From positions 1 through 6,174 of the forward strand of contig JAFDDW010000218.1 in the NCBI GenBank assembly GCA_019310665.1: a DNA stretch of 6,174 nt, read 5' to 3'. A model generated the notes under the pieces. It made no database searches and had not been told where the DNA came from. It saw nothing but the letters and a program-made list of their open reading frames with translations. Positions 1-5,275 of this stretch are shown here, one piece after another. The DNA is from Deltaproteobacteria bacterium (lineage in GTDB: Bacteria > Desulfobacterota > Desulfobacteria > Desulfobacterales > JAFDCJ01). Both the position numbers and the translations under genes were made by a program. Every line of letters starts with the position of its first letter. The first letter of the stretch is position 1.

Positions 1-4
1 AAGT

Positions 5-60
5 AAGTTGTTAGATCGAAGGTCCGGCGGATTAATTAATTAATCCGCCCGGATCAACTT
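5..60. repeat. Extended palindrome with a perfect 24-bp core
   Basis: Bases 26-49 are a perfect 24-bp palindrome: GGCGG and CCGCC arms around an AT-only centre made of repeated ATTA/TTAA. The symmetry continues outward with a one-base bulge (TCCGG at 23-27 against CCGGA at 49-53), GATC at 14-17 against GATC at 52-55, and AAGTTG at 5-10 against CAACTT at 55-60. No T-run follows on either strand, so a simple intrinsic terminator is not well supported. It could be a protein-binding operator, a recombination or transposon-end site, or a dispersed palindromic repeat. Function unknown. Confidence 0.8.
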
Positions 61-182
61 CTAAATATTATCTTCAATTTTCAAAGAACAAATTTATACT
101 ACCCAACCCTGTTATGGCTATTTTTCAGGGCGGAGTAATTAGGATAAAGGATTTCAGCCTATTTGACTAACCGACCCCCTGC

Positions 183-209
183 AATCAACTCAATCAACTT
201 AATCAACTA
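183..209. repeat. Three tandem 9-bp direct repeats (AATCAACTN)
   Basis: AATCAACTC, AATCAACTT and AATCAACTA follow one another without gaps, differing only in the ninth base. The same ATCAACTT core also occurs at 53-60 in the right arm of the palindrome. Function unknown. Short direct repeats of this kind can be binding-site arrays or slippage products. It lies directly left of a second tandem repeat. Confidence 0.85.
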
Positions 210-215
210 TATATA

Positions 216-250
216 CCCGCACCCCGCACCCCGCACCCCGCACCCCGCAA
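216..250. repeat. 7-bp tandem repeat (CCCGCAC), about 4.9 copies
   Basis: Four exact CCCGCAC units occupy 216-243 and a fifth partial unit occupies 244-249, with A instead of C at position 250. The array is almost all C on the plus strand apart from one G and one A per unit. It is a microsatellite-type repeat likely to vary in copy number by slippage. It is outside any gene I can support, so a coding effect is not expected. Confidence 0.9.
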
Positions 251-274
251 CATTTTTATCCGAGTTTTCAATTT

Positions 275-396
275 GGAAATGAGCAATTTTTCCGATGGGC
301 AAGGCCGCACAAAGGTTTTAGGCCGAGGCGTACTTTTAGTACGTCGAGGCCTAAAACCTGCGGAGAACGCCGCCCCTCGGAAAAAGGGCCATTTCC
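275..396. repeat. Large imperfect inverted repeat (fold-back element), about 122 bp
   Basis: The two halves pair in blocks: 275-281 with 390-396 (GGAAATG/CATTTCC), 287-295 with 377-385 (TTTTTCCGA/TCGGAAAAA), 297-299 with 373-375, 305-308 with 360-363 (CCGC/GCGG), 313-324 with 348-359 (AGGTTTTAGGCC and its complement), and 329-334 with 338-343 (CGTACT/AGTACG) around a TTT loop. About 41 base pairs result, with small internal loops. It ends ten bases from the original stop codon of the DppC-like gene, so it would sit in the 3' untranslated RNA. It could be a MITE-like or REP-like dispersed repeat, or an RNA 3'-end stabiliser. It carries no recognisable gene. Confidence 0.8.
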
Positions 397-405
397 AGAT
401 GAAAA

Positions 406-525
406 CTACCTGGCTCGGACCATTTTCGGATCCAGCGTATCCCTCAGCCCATCTCCCAGCAAATTAATTCCCAGCACCGCCCAGGCGATGGCCAAACCCG
501 GAAAGATTGCCATCCAGGGCGCCAG
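406..525 (-). pseudogene. Out-of-frame C-terminal remnant of the DppC-like permease
   Basis: This stretch, read in the frame one would have without the extra 16-bp copy at 525-556, encodes 39 residues beginning LAPWMAIFPG, continuing through a hydrophobic helix, then NLLGDGLRD and LDPKMVRAR, and a TAG stop at 406-408. That is the standard ending of DppC/OppC-type permeases: the last membrane helix followed by the NLLGDGLRDxLDP tail. It is no longer joined in frame to the upstream part of the gene. It has no start codon or ribosome site of its own, so it is not expected to be made unless the frame is restored. Confidence 0.88.
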
Positions 526-1318
526 AGACATATAGGTCTGGAGACATATAGGTCTGGGCTTCGTTCAACATCCGGCCCCAGGACGCATGGGGCGGTTGGG
601 TGCCCAGACCCAGATAGCTGAGTCCGGCTTCGGCCAGGATTGCCACCGCAAACTGGATGGTTCCCTGGATCAGCAAAGGGGAGAGAATATTGGGCAGCAC
701 ATGCCGCCAGGTGATGGCCCACTCGCTGACGCCGCTGGCACGGGCGGCAGCAATAAACTCCCGCTCCCAGATGGTTATGGACACCGCCCGGGTCAGGCGT
801 GCAAATATCGGTATATAAAAAATTCCAATGGCCAGCATGGCGTTGATCATGGATGGCCCCAGAATAGAAGTAATTAAAATGGCGCTCAGAACGGCCGGAA
901 ACCCGAATAAAAGATCGGAAAAACGCATAATGGACTCATCCACCCACCGGCCATAGTACGCCGACGCCAACCCCAGAAACACACCGACACCCAATCCCAT
1001 GGCCAACGTCACCAACCCGACGATGATAGAATTCACCGCTCCCACCATCACCCTCGAAAGTGTATCTCGGCCGTACTGGTCCGTGCCCAGCGGATGTTGG
1101 ATGGACGGACCTTGAAGGCGTGCACGCGCATTCATTCTGTTGCCGTCATAGGGTGTCCAGAACAGGCTGATGAGCGCAGCAATGACCACGATCGATGTCA
1201 GGATAAACCCGAATGTAAAATTCTTATTGCTGAAAAATCTTTTCATCGCAGCAATGACCACGATCGATGTCAGGATAAACCCGAATGTAAAATTCTTATT
1301 GCTGAAAAATCTTTTCAT
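464..1318 (-). CDS. DppC-like ABC permease, N-terminal duplication and C-terminal frameshift
   Basis: Second inner-membrane subunit of a peptide/nickel-type (Dpp/Opp family) ABC importer. Seen: DppC features such as HPLGTDQYGRDTLSR (about 75-89), several membrane helices, and the cytoplasmic EAA loop that contacts the ATPase (about 188-210, with AARASGVSEW and RHVLPN), then GLSYLGLGTQPP. The start ATG overlaps the upstream stop codon (TAATG), implying translational coupling. Two oddities: codons 1-24 are repeated exactly, giving the first helix region twice, and a 16-bp duplication shifts the frame after S259. The normal ending is replaced by 25 unrelated residues (PDLYVSGALDG... to GGAGN), which removes the last helix. 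Without both duplications the protein would be 274 residues, a usual length for the family. As it stands it is probably non-functional, unless the frame is variable in the population or the assembly is wrong. Confidence 0.85.
   Translation of the reverse strand: MKRFFSNKNFTFGFILTSIVVIAAMKRFFSNKNFTFGFILTSIVVIAALISLFWTPYDGNRMNARARLQGPSIQHPLGTDQYGRDTLSRVMVGAVNSIIVGLVTLAMGLGVGVFLGLASAYYGRWVDESIMRFSDLLFGFPAVLSAILITSILGPSMINAMLAIGIFYIPIFARLTRAVSITIWEREFIAAARASGVSEWAITWRHVLPNILSPLLIQGTIQFAVAILAEAGLSYLGLGTQPPHASWGRMLNEAQTYMSPDLYVSGALDGNLSGFGHRLGGAGN
525..557. repeat. 16-bp perfect tandem duplication (frameshifting)
   Basis: GAGACATATAGGTCTG occurs at 525-540 and again at 541-556, with one further matching base at 557. 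Sixteen is not a multiple of three. On the minus strand the second reading of the unit moves the DppC-like frame and leads to a TAA stop at 464-466. Deleting one copy restores a family-typical C-terminus, which shows that the single-copy form is ancestral. Confidence 0.95.
1175..1318. repeat. 72-bp perfect tandem duplication covering the permease start
   Basis: Bases 1175-1246 and 1247-1318 are identical, and the match stops on both sides, so there are exactly 2.0 copies. On the minus strand each unit begins at an ATG and encodes the same 24 residues (MKRFFSNKNF...SIVVIAA). The duplication is therefore in frame and includes a second possible start codon at 1244-1246. The perfect identity suggests a very recent event or an assembly error. 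Confidence 0.95.
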
Positions 1319-2262
1319 TATTCCAACCGTATGCGTGGATCCAGAAATGCATAGGTAAGATCCACAAGGAAATTCACCACGACTACAGCCGCCGCCATAA
1401 ACAACACGATATCTCTGACCACCGGTAAGTCCCGTTGACCGATGGCGTTAAACACCAGCCGACCCAGACCGGGCAGAAAATAGACGTTTTCGATAATGAT
1501 CGTCCCTGCCAGGAGCTGCCCCAGTTGGAGACCCATTATGGTCAGGACCGGGACAAGCGCGTTGCGCAGGGCGTGCACGTAAACCACAGTCCGTTCCTTG
1601 AGGCCTTTGGCTCGCGCCGTGCGAACATAATCTTCGCGCAGGACTTCCAGCATGGAGGAACGGGTCAGCCGTGTCAGGATGGAGGCCCGGATGACGCCCA
1701 GGGCGAAGGCCGGTAGCAGCAGCGCTTTGAGTGAGCCCCAGAAATCGGTGCTCCAACCCGGGAAGCCGCCGGCTGAAAACCAGCCCAACTGAACCGAGAA
1801 CAGCAGGGTCAGAAGGATGCCGAGCCAGAACTCCGGTGTGGCGAGCCCGAGCTGAGTGCAGAACATGACCGTCACATCGCCGGCCTGGTTCTGATGCCGG
1901 GCGGCGTAGATGCCGGAGGGCAGCGCAATAGCGAGGGCGAATAGCATGGCGAGAAGCGCCATCGGGCCGGTCACCGCCAGGCTGCCCAGGATCAAATCGA
2001 ACACCGGCATCTTGTAATGGATGGACTGATGGCTGCGGCCCAGCAGGAGGTTTCCAATCCAATCCGTGTATTGGCCCATGAAAGACTTGTCCAGACCCAG
2101 TTCGGCGCGCAGATTTGCCAGCGACTCGGGGGTGGCGTTGATCCCGAGTATGATCTGGGCCGGATCGCCGGGCAGGACGAATAGAACCGAGAACACCGTG
2201 ATGGAGACCAGAAACAGGAGCAGAACCAGGGTGATCAGCTTTTTTGCAAAATAACGCAGCAT
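1318..2262 (-). CDS. DppB-like ABC transporter permease
   Basis: First inner-membrane subunit of a Dpp/Opp/Nik-type importer, 314 residues, normal for the family. Seen: an N-terminal helix (about 8-30) ending in VLPGDPAQ, the usual B-subunit motif; a periplasmic loop (about 40-90) with ATPESLANLRAELGLD; several further helices; the EAA loop for ATPase docking at about 211-240 (DYVRTARAKG, HALRNALVPVL); FLPGLGRL (263-269 area); and the family ending FLDPRIR. It looks intact. It shares one base with the DppC-like gene downstream. The ATG at 2260-2262 is chosen because the protein start matches the family and an in-frame TAA lies two codons upstream. No clear Shine-Dalgarno sequence precedes it (the nearby RNA is CUCUCUCGAUUAAUCUCUU). 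The substrate is not readable from the sequence. Peptide is likelier than nickel given the neighbouring peptidase. Confidence 0.93.
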   Translation of the reverse strand: MLRYFAKKLITLVLLLFLVSITVFSVLFVLPGDPAQIILGINATPESLANLRAELGLDKSFMGQYTDWIGNLLLGRSHQSIHYKMPVFDLILGSLAVTGPMALLAMLFALAIALPSGIYAARHQNQAGDVTVMFCTQLGLATPEFWLGILLTLLFSVQLGWFSAGGFPGWSTDFWGSLKALLLPAFALGVIRASILTRLTRSSMLEVLREDYVRTARAKGLKERTVVYVHALRNALVPVLTIMGLQLGQLLAGTIIIENVYFLPGLGRLVFNAIGQRDLPVVRDIVLFMAAAVVVVNFLVDLTYAFLDPRIRLE

Positions 2263-2274
2263 AAGAGATTAATC

Positions 2275-2482
2275 GAGAGAGGTTTAGCCGGTTTTCCGGT
2301 TGTCCGGTTTTGCCCGTTCGCCTGTTTCCGTAGGCCACGCTGAAGCGTAAAACTGTCACATCCAAGCTAAAGGAAAACCATGTGTGAAATAATTATTAAG
2401 TCTAGTATTAGGTGAATTAGCCTTTTATGTCCTCCAATAACCGGCCAACCGGCAAAACCGGTTCAACGGGCTAACCTGTCTC
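2275..2482. mobile_element. MITE-like non-coding element with inverted ends, about 208 bp (tentative)
   Basis: The ends are inverted copies: GAGAGAGGTTTAGCC (2275-2289) against GGCTAACCTGTCTC (2469-2482), matching at 13 positions with one mismatch and one extra base. Inside them a second inverted pair, rich in CCGGTT, lies at 2296-2309 and 2439-2452 (13 of 14 match). The middle, about 120 bp, is AT-richer and has no credible gene. No clear target-site duplication is visible. It fills most of the 287-bp gap between the binding protein and the DppB-like gene and stops 12 bp before that gene's start codon. It could instead be a dispersed CCGGTT-type intergenic repeat with no history of transposition. 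Confidence 0.45.
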
Positions 2483-2526
2483 AAAAATACACGGTACTTG
2501 GCCCCCTTTCAGTGGGCTCGACAAAG

Positions 2527-2545
2527 CCGGGTCCTCTGGACCCGG
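2527..2545 (-). terminator. Terminator-like hairpin after the binding-protein gene
   Basis: Five bases past the TAA stop, the minus-strand RNA can form an 8-bp, mostly G-C stem (CCGGGUCC / GGACCCGG) with an AGA loop. The following bases are CUUUGUC, a weak U-tract, so it may be a leaky terminator or an mRNA 3'-end stabiliser. Such a structure would keep binding-protein transcript more abundant than permease transcript, a common arrangement in ABC importer operons. Confidence 0.6.
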
Positions 2546-2549
2546 ATCT

Positions 2550-4046
2550 TTACTTTTTCCACCACACGGCGGTGCAATCCATCGCGATGGTGGGGTAATC
2601 CTGCCACCATCCCATCAGTTCGACTTTCATAGCCGAAAGTGCCGGCGTAAGGAAGAGAAAGCCGTTGACGGCGTCCTCGGCGACAATTTCCTGGCAGCGG
2701 CCGAACCACTTGGCCTTTTCCGCTTTGTTGGGAGCTTTAAGCGCTTTGTCATACGCGTCCCGGAACTCCTGGGAGTCGTACTGGAAGTAGTAATTCGGAT
2801 TGGCGTAGATGCCGATGTCCCAAGCCTCGGCATGACCGATCATGGACAGCTCGAAATCTTTCTGCTTGAAAACGCGGTCCAGCCAGTAACCCCACTCCAC
2901 GACTTCGATCTTGAGCTTGATGCCGATCTGACCGAGCATGTCGGCGATCACCTCGCCGGCGCGCCGGGCATAGGCATAAATGGCCGGCAGCTTGATGGTC
3001 GCTTCGAAACCGTTCGGGTAACCGGCTTTGGCCATCAGTTCCTTGGCTTTTTTCAGATCATGCGGAAACCTGCCGGTCATATCCTTGTAGTAAGGGGTGA
3101 CGGGCGGCCAGTGGGAGCCGATGACGGTGCCGTAACCGGACATGACCAGGTCGATGACGGTCTGGCGGTCGATGGCGTAGGCCATGGCCTGGCGCACGAG
3201 CTTGTTGTTGAAGGGCTTGACCTTGTTGTTGGTGGACATGATGACTTCAGAAGTGGAAGCGCCCGCGAACACCTTGAAACGCTTGTCCTTGGCGATGTCC
3301 GCCGCAAGCTCGGGAGCCAAGAGCCATCCGATGATATCAACGTCACCGGCCTTCAGGGCCGCGACCTGGGCACTGACATCCTTAATAAACCGATAGGTCA
3401 CCTTGTCCAGGTAGGGCAGCCGGGGGTTCCAGTAGTTCTCGTTTCTGACCATTTCCACGCTGTCGCCGCGGTTCCACTTTGCGAACTTGAAGGGTCCGGT
3501 TCCGATGGGCGCGGCCGCGGTGTTTTCGAATCCTTTCATCGGCAGCATAACCGCATCGCCCTCGGCCATGTGAACGATGAACAGAGCGTCCACAACCTTG
3601 AGGGTCAATTTCAGCGTGTTGTCATCGGGGGTCTCAATTTTTTCGATTACGCGAAAAAATTCAGGATGGGCGTTCTTGGTGCCTTGCGCCGCGCTGCGCT
3701 CAAGGTTCCACTTGGCCACCTGGGCGTTGAAAGGTTCGCCGTTGTGAAAGGTGACCCCTTGGCGCAGGTAAAACATGTAAACCTTGCCGTCCGGTGATGC
3801 GTTCCAACTGGTGGCCAGACCGGGGACAAATTGGCCGTTGCGGTCGACCTTGATCAGACCCTCCATAATGTTGGCGTAAACCACGCGGTCGATGGCGGAT
3901 GAGGCACTCGCTGTGGGGTCCAGCCCTGGCGGTTCATCCCCGACGCAGATAGTCAGGCTGCCGCCTTTTTGCGGTGTTGCCGCCGACACCCAGGGAGCCG
4001 GAGCAATGAGTACCAGCATTAGAATAAAAAATACGAATCGTTTCAT
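2550..4046 (-). CDS. ABC transporter substrate-binding protein, family 5 (peptide/nickel type)
   Basis: Periplasmic solute receptor for the importer, 498 residues. Seen: a signal peptide (MKRF, hydrophobic stretch to about 20, then WVSA before ATPQ, probable signal peptidase I cleavage near residue 22) with no lipobox cysteine, so soluble periplasmic. GGSLTICVGDEPPGLDPTAS opens the mature fold. The family-5 signature region is about 77-108 (LATSWNASPDGKVY, LRQGVTFHNGEPFNAQ), followed by PIGTGPFKF (180-188), RNENYWNP (201-208), LKAGDVDI (231-238) and VRQAMAYAIDRQ (284-295). The length and ending are usual. The start is fixed by the signal peptide and a strong AAGGAGGT four bases upstream. It sits between a peptidase gene and the permease genes in the same direction. 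The ligand cannot be named; a peptide or peptide-like amide is the best inference. Confidence 0.93.
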   Translation of the reverse strand: MKRFVFFILMLVLIAPAPWVSAATPQKGGSLTICVGDEPPGLDPTASASSAIDRVVYANIMEGLIKVDRNGQFVPGLATSWNASPDGKVYMFYLRQGVTFHNGEPFNAQVAKWNLERSAAQGTKNAHPEFFRVIEKIETPDDNTLKLTLKVVDALFIVHMAEGDAVMLPMKGFENTAAAPIGTGPFKFAKWNRGDSVEMVRNENYWNPRLPYLDKVTYRFIKDVSAQVAALKAGDVDIIGWLLAPELAADIAKDKRFKVFAGASTSEVIMSTNNKVKPFNNKLVRQAMAYAIDRQTVIDLVMSGYGTVIGSHWPPVTPYYKDMTGRFPHDLKKAKELMAKAGYPNGFEATIKLPAIYAYARRAGEVIADMLGQIGIKLKIEVVEWGYWLDRVFKQKDFELSMIGHAEAWDIGIYANPNYYFQYDSQEFRDAYDKALKAPNKAEKAKWFGRCQEIVAEDAVNGFLFLTPALSAMKVELMGWWQDYPTIAMDCTAVWWKK

Positions 4047-4049
4047 TGT

Positions 4050-4057
4050 ACCTCCTT
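4050..4057 (-). promoter_or_regulatory. Strong Shine-Dalgarno site of the binding-protein gene
   Basis: The minus strand reads AAGGAGGT followed by ACA and the ATG at 4044-4046. It is close to the ideal anti-16S match and contrasts with the absence of any such site before the DppB-like permease. Confidence 0.85.
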
Positions 4058-4075
4058 ATTTAGTTGATGTTAAAA

Positions 4076-4105
4076 AGTATTGGAATTCCTAAATCTAAAC
4101 GGCAA
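4076..4105 (-). promoter_or_regulatory. Possible sigma70 promoter for the binding-protein gene
   Basis: On the minus strand TTGCCG (4100-4105) and AATACT (4076-4081) are separated by 18 bp, each matching four of six consensus bases. Initiation would lie about 23 bases before the ATG, leaving room for the Shine-Dalgarno site. Read-through from the peptidase gene 221 bp upstream is an alternative. Confidence 0.35.
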
Positions 4106-4143
4106 TAAGGAAAATATATGAGTTCTCAGTCTTTGCTTCGTTC

Positions 4144-4179
4144 TTGGAATAATGGAATTCCAGCGTTCCACCATTCCAA
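4144..4179 (-). repeat. Intergenic 14-bp hairpin with G-U pairs in the operon-sense RNA
   Basis: TTGGAATAATGGAA (4144-4157) and TTCCACCATTCCAA (4166-4179) are inverted with two mismatches, around an 8-base loop. In minus-strand RNA both mismatches become G-U pairs, so all 14 positions pair. In plus-strand RNA they would be A-C. No U-run follows, so it is not an ordinary terminator. It may stabilise or process the mRNA between peptidase and binding protein, or be one copy of a dispersed repeat. Part of the sequence (TTGGAATTCC) recurs at 4080-4089. Confidence 0.65.
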
Positions 4180-4267
4180 TCGCACGACCTCGAGGCTCTC
4201 GACAGGTTGGGGCAAAGCTCATAATGAGTCCCGATTACTTAATTAGACTCCTTTCCGTTAGGGCGAA

Positions 4268-5272
4268 CTACCGGTTCTCCAAATCGCAATAGGCGGTAAT
4301 GCCGGCCAGGCTGCGGGCTTTGAGGATGGCGTGAATAATGGCCCTGGACATGCAGTTGGCAGCGGCATGCCCAAGCTCATTAAGAGCCAGCGCCCTGGGA
4401 GCGATGAAAAACCCGGGTGCTTTAGGCAATTTCTTTTTTCCGGTGGCCAGGCAAAAAACGGTATCACCGTCAAACATGGTGTGGGCCGGCCGGATGGCCC
4501 GGGCTATACCATCGTGGGCCATCTGGGCCACTTTTTGGGCCTGGGTTGCGCTAAGGGCCGCATCCGTCGCTATGACACCAATGGTCGTATTCCCGACGGG
4601 TTCAGGTTGCGGCGGTTGCGGCAGCCTTACGGCGCGTTTTCCCTGTTCACCAAACTCATCATCGATTTCCAGCCTGATCTCCCAGGGTTGCCCGCTTGTG
4701 GGATCGATCACCGACCCATCGGAGTTAACTGCCACCAGAGCGGCTACCGTGATTCCGGAGTCCAAAATCAAACTGGCGCTGCCCAGACCACCCTTAATGC
4801 TGTGCGAAAAGGCACCGGTTCCGGCACCGACGCAACCGGTTTCAACCGGGTAATCACCGGCACCCTCACAGGCCCATCGGCCCCAATCGGCACTGATGGG
4901 CGGGATGAATTCGATGCCGCGGCCGAGGTCATAGAGTACGGCCGCCGGTACAATCGGAGCCACAAATCCTTGATCAAGGGGAAACCCATAGCCTTCCTCG
5001 GCCAACCAGCGGGTCACGCCGTCAGCGGCCGACAAACCAAAAACAGAGCCGCCGGACAAAACCACGGCTTGAGCCTTTTCGACCAGGTTGTGGGGGGCCA
5101 TTAAATCGGTTTCCCGGGTTCCCGGGGCAGAGCCGCGCACATCCACACCGGCCACCGCGCCTTGGGGGCAGACCACCACCGTAACACCGCTGACTGCTTC
5201 GGTGTCAGTGTAATGACCGATGAGGATTCCCTCGATGTCGGTCAAATCATTGTGTTTTCCGATTTTAGCCAA
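4268..5272 (-). CDS. P1-family aminopeptidase (DmpA/S58-type, autoprocessing)
   Basis: Member of the P1/DmpA family: N-terminal-nucleophile hydrolases that cleave themselves into two chains and then release N-terminal residues from peptides or amides (DmpA, BapA). The protein has 334 residues and no signal peptide, so it is cytoplasmic. Seen: DIEGILIGHYTD (12-23), VDVRGSAPGTRETDLM (43-58), VVLSGGSVFGLSAADGV (70-86), VGAGTGAF (148-155), GGLGSAS (161-167), VNSDGSVIDP (182-191), GNTTIGVIATDA (227-238) and HDGIARAIRPAHTMFDGDTVF (about 253-273). By family analogy cleavage would fall at N228-T229, making Thr229 the nucleophile where DmpA/BapA use Ser; this is inference. The start is TTG (5270-5272), supported by GGAGAAG just upstream and by the family-like N-terminus. 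It lies 221 bp before the binding-protein gene, in the same direction. It probably processes peptides brought in by the importer. The exact specificity (L-, D- or beta-residues) is unknown. Confidence 0.92.
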   Translation of the reverse strand: MAKIGKHNDLTDIEGILIGHYTDTEAVSGVTVVVCPQGAVAGVDVRGSAPGTRETDLMAPHNLVEKAQAVVLSGGSVFGLSAADGVTRWLAEEGYGFPLDQGFVAPIVPAAVLYDLGRGIEFIPPISADWGRWACEGAGDYPVETGCVGAGTGAFSHSIKGGLGSASLILDSGITVAALVAVNSDGSVIDPTSGQPWEIRLEIDDEFGEQGKRAVRLPQPPQPEPVGNTTIGVIATDAALSATQAQKVAQMAHDGIARAIRPAHTMFDGDTVFCLATGKKKLPKAPGFFIAPRALALNELGHAAANCMSRAIIHAILKARSLAGITAYCDLENR

Positions 5273-5275
5273 GGA

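Larger units (their letters stand above)
1..405. other. Non-coding, repeat-dense region downstream of the permease genes
   Basis: I see no credible gene here. The only ATG-started frame of any length on the plus strand (from 273) runs through a fold-back repeat and then across the end of the permease gene in antisense, so it is not supported. The stretch holds, in order, a palindrome (5-60), a small CCCTG/CAGGG inverted pair (107-130), three 9-bp direct repeats (183-209), a 7-bp tandem repeat (216-250) and a large imperfect inverted repeat (275-396). The transporter ATPase genes, which often follow the permeases in peptide ABC operons, are not here. Confidence 0.75.

Noticed and set aside
216..250. 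Possible CRISPR array from the short repeats
   Set aside because: The units are 7 bp, contiguous and without spacers, so this is a simple tandem repeat.
273..467. Plus-strand open frame of 64 codons
   Set aside because: It runs through the fold-back repeat and antisense to the old permease C-terminus, with no ribosome site and no recognisable protein character.
1448..2365. Minus-strand open frame (305 codons) overlapping the DppB-like gene in another frame
   Set aside because: It is rich in Arg, Gly, Pro and His with no membrane character, while the other frame gives a textbook permease.
2500..2518. Second hairpin (GCCC/GGGC) after the binding-protein gene
   Set aside because: There are only four base pairs and the loop is large. 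The 8-bp stem at 2527-2545 is the convincing structure.
2832..3797. Long plus-strand open frame (321 codons) opposite the binding-protein gene
   Set aside because: It is antisense to a clear family-5 binding protein and has a low-complexity, His/Gly/Val/Asp-rich composition typical of a shadow frame in GC-rich DNA.
4226..4250. GAGTC/GACTC inverted pair after the peptidase stop as a terminator
   Set aside because: The stem is only 5 bp with a 15-base loop and no U-run, which is weak enough to arise by chance.
4331..5104. Plus-strand open frame (257 codons) opposite the peptidase gene
   Set aside because: The minus strand encodes a full P1-family protein with all expected motifs. The plus frame has no recognisable domain.
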